Below, in pieces: positions 6,337 to 10,071 of a stretch of DNA of 10,071 nucleotides. Position 1 is the stretch's first letter, and each line of letters opens with the position of its first letter. The notes under the pieces were generated by a model, which was not told the origin of the DNA, did no database searches, and worked only from the letters and a program-made list of their open reading frames with translations. The position numbers and the translations under genes are program-made. Source of the DNA: Chloroflexota bacterium (GTDB taxonomy: Bacteria > Chloroflexota > Limnocylindria > Limnocylindrales > CSP1-4); assembly GCA_013694835.1 (NCBI GenBank), contig JACDBP010000377.1:1-10071 (forward strand), given 5' to 3'.

Positions 6337-6606
6337 TCAACCCGTGGCCATCTCCGCGATCGCGACGCTTGGCTCCAACAGCGCTGGATCGGCCATCAGT
6401 ACGGTCACGGCGAGCTGGCCGAGCGAGTCCAGCGCGGCCGTTAGGGCAGCCCGTGCCGTTGTGCCGATGCCGGTCTGGGTACGGCCATCGATCTGGACGA
6501 CCGCGACCCATCGCTGCCCGGAACGGCGGAGACGAACCTCCACCGCGAAGCGCAGCGCGGCAGGGGCGAGGGTGAAGTCGACAGCGAGGTCGGTCGAGCG
6601 GTCCAT
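6337..6606 (-). CDS. Small hypothetical protein, unrecognised
   Basis: The product has 89 residues if started at ATG 6606. An upstream GTG at 6663 would give 108 residues and overlap the end of the GH13 gene. I prefer 6606, because the extra N-terminal residues look non-conserved and the weak GGATGG-like ribosome binding site precedes ATG. The protein reads as alternating strands (VDFTLAPAALRFAVEVRLRR, RWVAVVQIDGRTQTGIGT) followed by a helix (ARAALTAALDSLGQ) and a hydrophobic C-terminal stretch. The beta-beta-alpha pattern with GIGTTARAAL is loosely like HicB or dsRNA-binding-like folds, but I cannot assign a family. No signal peptide is visible. It starts 37 bases after the GH13 stop on the same strand and could be co-transcribed with it. 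It is convergent with the DUF4287 gene. Confidence 0.6.
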   Translation of the reverse strand: MDRSTDLAVDFTLAPAALRFAVEVRLRRSGQRWVAVVQIDGRTQTGIGTTARAALTAALDSLGQLAVTVLMADPALLEPSVAIAEMATG

Positions 6607-6643
6607 GCCCGAACCATCCGGCCTGTCCGTGCCACCTTGCGTG

Positions 6644-9600
6644 TCACAGCACCGCGTCACCACGCGTACCCGTCGAGCCGAGCAGCTTCAGGAGCGAGTC
6701 CACCCGATACCCGGCTGTTTCGGCGACAGCGAGCAGTCGTTCGACGACCTCCGAAACGCGCTCTCCGTCGTGCGGGGCCGCGGCCTCGCCCTTGGCCTCG
6801 GCACGCTCCTCGGCTTCGAGTCCATCGAGCCGCTCGGCCCATGCCAGCAGCGACCGGAAACGGTCACGGTCGAGCCACTCGACGCCTTCCCAGGTGTTCA
6901 CACCGATGGCGGCCCGGACGGCGTCGTCGGCGAGCCACGCGGCGATCAGCCTGGCGTCCAGCGTCGCAACGGGGCCTCGGAGTCTGGAGGGCCGTGGCAG
7001 CGCCAGCAGCACCCGGACGTGATCGGCGACCCACCACGCCTGCCCCTCGTCCAGCTCCACCTCGCGGAGACCAGCCGCCAGCGGCCCCGGCAGACGCAGC
7101 TCGTCATACCAGGCACGGCTCGTGGCCGGCGCGTCGGCCCCTGGCGCCAGCTCGCCCGTGCGCGACAGCGCCAGCCACGCGAGCAGGGCGGCACGATCGA
7201 CCCGCGACCCCGGCAGATCGGAGCCGCGGAACGCCGCCCCGACGCGTGCCCGCACCGCTGCGGCGAGGGCTGCCGGATCGCCGTCGACGCCTGTCGCCCC
7301 GGCAAGCGCAACGAGAAAAGCCCGTAACCGCCGCTCCAGCCCGTCCAGCCGCGCGGTCTCGGCATCCGTGTCCCGATCGAGCAGGGCTGCCATCAGCCCG
7401 TCACCGAAGAGGGCTCGAAAGGGAGCGTGGACCGGCTCCAGCTGCAGCTCGCGCAGTGCTTCCTCCAGGGAGGGCACGGGGCGGTCCCCCAGGCGCTCCG
7501 CGAGCCGCGACCATTGGCCGGAGATGCCGTCGCGGACGCTCCTGAACTCCCAATAGACATGGCCGCCATACGCATCCAGCGACACCCGCCAGCCCTGGTC
7601 GCGGATCTCACGCGCGGACCGGATCGATTCCAACCCGTTCCGGGCATCGCGGAAGATCACGAGGCCCTGCTGGTCGTCCGGCAGCCCGAGCCCGTCCGCC
7701 AGCGTCCGGCGCACCATCGACTTCGAGCCATCGGCCGACTTTCGAGCGAAGGCCGCCGACTCGCGGATGCGCCCGCTGGTCGATCCGAATCGATCGTGGT
7801 AGAGCACGAGCGACCGCGTGGGGCCGGAGCCATTGGAGTACGCGAAGACGTGCTCGTCGACGGACCCGTCGTCCTTCACCAGGTCGTACAGCAGGAAGTC
7901 GCCGGCCTCGGCGAACCACGATCGCCGGTGCAGCAATGGGAAGATCTCTCGTTCGTGGCGCTCGACGAGCCAGTGGTCCGGCAGCTCCTCCAACGTGGCG
8001 CGGCGGAATTCCATGCCGTACTTCTCGCTGAAGCCCTGGACCTGGCCGTGGCCGAGCATCGGCAGCCCCGGCATCGTCGCCATGACCATCGCCACCCCGA
8101 AGTACTTGTCGCCCTTGCCGAACTGCTCGAGCGCCGTCTTCTCGTCAGGATTGCTCATGAAGTTGACGTAGCGCTTGAGGATCTCGGGATCGAACTCGAT
8201 GGTGTCCTTGATGACCGTTCGATAGCCGGCCCCGTCCTCGTCGCGGAGCATGTGCATGAACGCGCTGTTATAGACGCGATGCATGCCCAGCGTCCGCACG
8301 AAGTACCCCTCCAGCATCCAGAACGCCTCCGCGAGCAGGAGCGTCTCCGGGACCTCCGCGGCGACCCGATCCACCACCTCCCGCCAGAACTCGGCGGGCA
8401 TCCGTCGCTCGAACTCGTCCGCCGGCAGCGACCCGAACTCGGCGCGCGACGGGATGCCGCCGCCGACGCCCGGTTCCGGCCACCAGAGGCGCTCGATGTG
8501 CTTCCTGGCGAGCACCATCGCCGCGTCGAACCGGATGACGGGAAACCGTCGCGCCACGGCGAGGATCGTCTGGATGACCCTCTCGCGCACGACGGGGTTC
8601 AGGAAGTCGAGCTGGGCGGTGTCGTTCCAGGGAAAGCTCGTGCCGTCGTTGCCGTGGTAGATGTAGCGGTCGGGCCCACCGTGCCGATCGAAGCGCTTGA
8701 AAACGACCGCAGCGTCGGAGTCGTCCCAGTAGTGGTCCTCCAGCACGATCCCGACGTTCGGATCGGATGACAGATCGGCCCCGGTGAAGGAGTAGGCCGG
8801 GAAGGGAGGCTGATCGAGGGAGAGGAACCAGTCGGGGTGTTCGATCACCCAGCGCGAGTCGATGCCCATGTGGTTGGGCACCATGTCGCTCGACAGGCGG
8901 ATACCACGGCGCCAGGCCCGATCGCGCAGGCTCTCGTAGGCAGCCTCACCGCCCAGGTCGTCGGCGATCCGGTAGTCATCAAGCGAGTACGCCGAGGCGA
9001 CCGCCTCGGGATTCCCGCGCATCCGCTTGATCAGCTCCGACGCAGGCGATCGCTGCCACAGCCCGATCAGCCACAGCCCTGTGACGCCCCACCGGGCGAG
9101 CACGTCGAGCTCCTCGTCCGGGATGGCGTCCAGGGTCCTGATGTCCCGCGCGTACGTTCGCGACAGCTGATCTAGCCAGACATAGGTGCTCTTGGCCATC
9201 AGCACCAGTCGGGGCATCCAATCAGAATCGGACGAGAATGCCTCGGGTTCGTCGGCGGCTCCGTCGGGTCCGCCGAAGACGGGCGGCTCGGCACGGCCGG
9301 GCCCTCCGCCGAAGCGAAGGTGCATGGCGAGCTCCTCTTCCTGGAGGATGCCGAGAGCGGTGTCGAGGCGGGTGAGGAGCGTCGCGAAGGCATCGCCCAG
9401 CAATGGGCCCCACTGCTCCCGGACGTAGCGGAGCTGGCCTGCCAACGAGGTCGGCGCCCGTCGGGCGGGCGCGCGGAGGAGCTCGAGCAGGGACCCGCCC
9501 TCGGGGGCGAGCGACCATCCGTCGGCGAGCGCCGCCTCCAGGCTGGCGATCGCCTCGCGATAGCGGGTCGCACGCTCCAGCGGCCGATCGTCGACCAGCT

Positions 9601-10027
9601 CTCGCAGAAGCCCCAGGGCGGGATTCTCGTTGGCGACCCGGATGAGCATCAGCTCCTCCAGGCGGGTAGGGGCCGGCGATGGGCCCGGTTCCTGGCCGGG
9701 GAACTCGACGGCGAACCGATCCAGCAGACGAGCGGCTTCCGGGCCGAGCCGCTCATCCAGCGCCTCGAGCGCCGCGTCGATGGCGCCTCGTCTTGCGCGC
9801 TCGTGCCCCGCGAAGACAAGATGGCCGATCTCGTGGAGCAGCCCCAGCGCGGCGATCTGGCCGGTGGTGACCGTCGGGCCACCGGCTGCACGCCGCTCGT
9901 TCATCCGAGCGGCAAGCCGCCGGATCGCCTGGACGTCCGCGATGACCAGATCGCCACGGGAGGTCAGGAGCGCCTGGTCGATCCCGTAACGCTCACCGGC
10001 GTCCCGCTGGACGTGGAAGTCGGCCAT
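6644..10027 (-). CDS. GH13 alpha-amylase-family glycoside hydrolase with long helical flanks
   Basis: This 1127-residue protein has no signal peptide, so it is probably cytosolic and acts on intracellular alpha-glucans or related sugars. The barrel spans roughly 270-700. Its marks are WMPRLVLMAKSTYVWLDQLS (270-289), GVTGLWLIGLW (314-324), region I DMVPNH (381-386), region II VIRFDAAM (497-504, with R499 and nucleophile D501), region III LLLAEAFW (563-570, acid/base E567) and region IV NFMSNPDE (622-629, D628). All three catalytic acids are therefore present. In region IV the usual histidine before the aspartate is proline. Other conserved-looking blocks are GKGDKYFGVAMVMATMPGLP and EKYGMEFRR. 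Residues 1-265 are helical and hold HEIGH (65-69); residues 850-1127 are another long, mostly helical region of unknown role. ATG 10027 is used without a strong ribosome binding site; only 44 bases upstream are visible. The exact reaction is not predictable. Confidence 0.9.
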   Translation of the reverse strand: MADFHVQRDAGERYGIDQALLTSRGDLVIADVQAIRRLAARMNERRAAGGPTVTTGQIAALGLLHEIGHLVFAGHERARRGAIDAALEALDERLGPEAARLLDRFAVEFPGQEPGPSPAPTRLEELMLIRVANENPALGLLRELVDDRPLERATRYREAIASLEAALADGWSLAPEGGSLLELLRAPARRAPTSLAGQLRYVREQWGPLLGDAFATLLTRLDTALGILQEEELAMHLRFGGGPGRAEPPVFGGPDGAADEPEAFSSDSDWMPRLVLMAKSTYVWLDQLSRTYARDIRTLDAIPDEELDVLARWGVTGLWLIGLWQRSPASELIKRMRGNPEAVASAYSLDDYRIADDLGGEAAYESLRDRAWRRGIRLSSDMVPNHMGIDSRWVIEHPDWFLSLDQPPFPAYSFTGADLSSDPNVGIVLEDHYWDDSDAAVVFKRFDRHGGPDRYIYHGNDGTSFPWNDTAQLDFLNPVVRERVIQTILAVARRFPVIRFDAAMVLARKHIERLWWPEPGVGGGIPSRAEFGSLPADEFERRMPAEFWREVVDRVAAEVPETLLLAEAFWMLEGYFVRTLGMHRVYNSAFMHMLRDEDGAGYRTVIKDTIEFDPEILKRYVNFMSNPDEKTALEQFGKGDKYFGVAMVMATMPGLPMLGHGQVQGFSEKYGMEFRRATLEELPDHWLVERHEREIFPLLHRRSWFAEAGDFLLYDLVKDDGSVDEHVFAYSNGSGPTRSLVLYHDRFGSTSGRIRESAAFARKSADGSKSMVRRTLADGLGLPDDQQGLVIFRDARNGLESIRSAREIRDQGWRVSLDAYGGHVYWEFRSVRDGISGQWSRLAERLGDRPVPSLEEALRELQLEPVHAPFRALFGDGLMAALLDRDTDAETARLDGLERRLRAFLVALAGATGVDGDPAALAAAVRARVGAAFRGSDLPGSRVDRAALLAWLALSRTGELAPGADAPATSRAWYDELRLPGPLAAGLREVELDEGQAWWVADHVRVLLALPRPSRLRGPVATLDARLIAAWLADDAVRAAIGVNTWEGVEWLDRDRFRSLLAWAERLDGLEAEERAEAKGEAAAPHDGERVSEVVERLLAVAETAGYRVDSLLKLLGSTGTRGDAVL

Positions 10028-10071
10028 CGACCCAGTCTGGCATGGGTCGCCGGTGGGGCGTCGGGCTCCAC

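Noticed and set aside
6607..6663. Longer start (GTG 6663) for the small protein after the GH13 gene
   Set aside because: It has no ribosome binding site, and the extra residues (VTRCCDTQGGTDRPDGSG) are not protein-like compared with the downstream fold.
7427..8770. Plus-strand open frame of 447 codons within the GH13 gene
   Set aside because: It is antisense to conserved GH13 catalytic blocks and rich in H/R/V/D as expected from complementary codons.
10028..10071. Promoter of the GH13 gene
   Set aside because: Only 44 bases are visible and no convincing -10 or ribosome binding site could be seen.

Overview
The window is GC-rich bacterial chromosome with GTG and TTG starts, strong AGGAG-type ribosome binding sites and short gene gaps. 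No tRNA, rRNA, CRISPR array, insertion sequence or phage gene was seen. A deazaflavin (F420)-dependent nitroreductase-family gene, a primase-sigma factor gene pair and a large cytosolic GH13-type protein suggest an uncultured Chloroflexota lineage (Limnocylindria-like). This placement is inference; a high-GC actinobacterial relative is not excluded.

Left part (1-4296), minus strand: dnaG (primase), rpoD (principal sigma factor) and an aminoglycoside 6-adenylyltransferase-like gene cut by the window edge form one tight transcription unit. dnaG begins with TTG behind a good Shine-Dalgarno site. rpoD overlaps the dnaG stop by ATGA, and the adenylyltransferase-like gene starts 9 bases after the rpoD stop. 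Upstream of dnaG, a plausible sigma-70 promoter is overlaid by three copies of a near-palindromic CTTGACAAG box, two spaced 11 bases apart and the third 32 bases away. This looks like an operator array controlling the primase-sigma operon. RpoD carries a long insert between regions 1.2 and 2.1.

Middle part (4297-6336): a minus-strand class I SAM methyltransferase is divergent from a plus-strand F420-dependent nitroreductase-family protein. Next comes a plus-strand DUF4287/DUF5655 gene broken by an apparent one-base deletion near its 5' end. Two overlapping, mutually exclusive inverted repeats lie just before that gene.

Right part (6337-10071), minus strand: a complete 1127-residue GH13 alpha-amylase-family protein with long helical flanks and an unexpected HExxH sequence near its N-terminus is followed by a small protein of unknown function.

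I see no convincing multi-gene undescribed system. The points most worth a second look are the repeat-decorated dnaG promoter, the RpoD insert with the coupled adenylyltransferase-like gene, and the odd GH13 protein.
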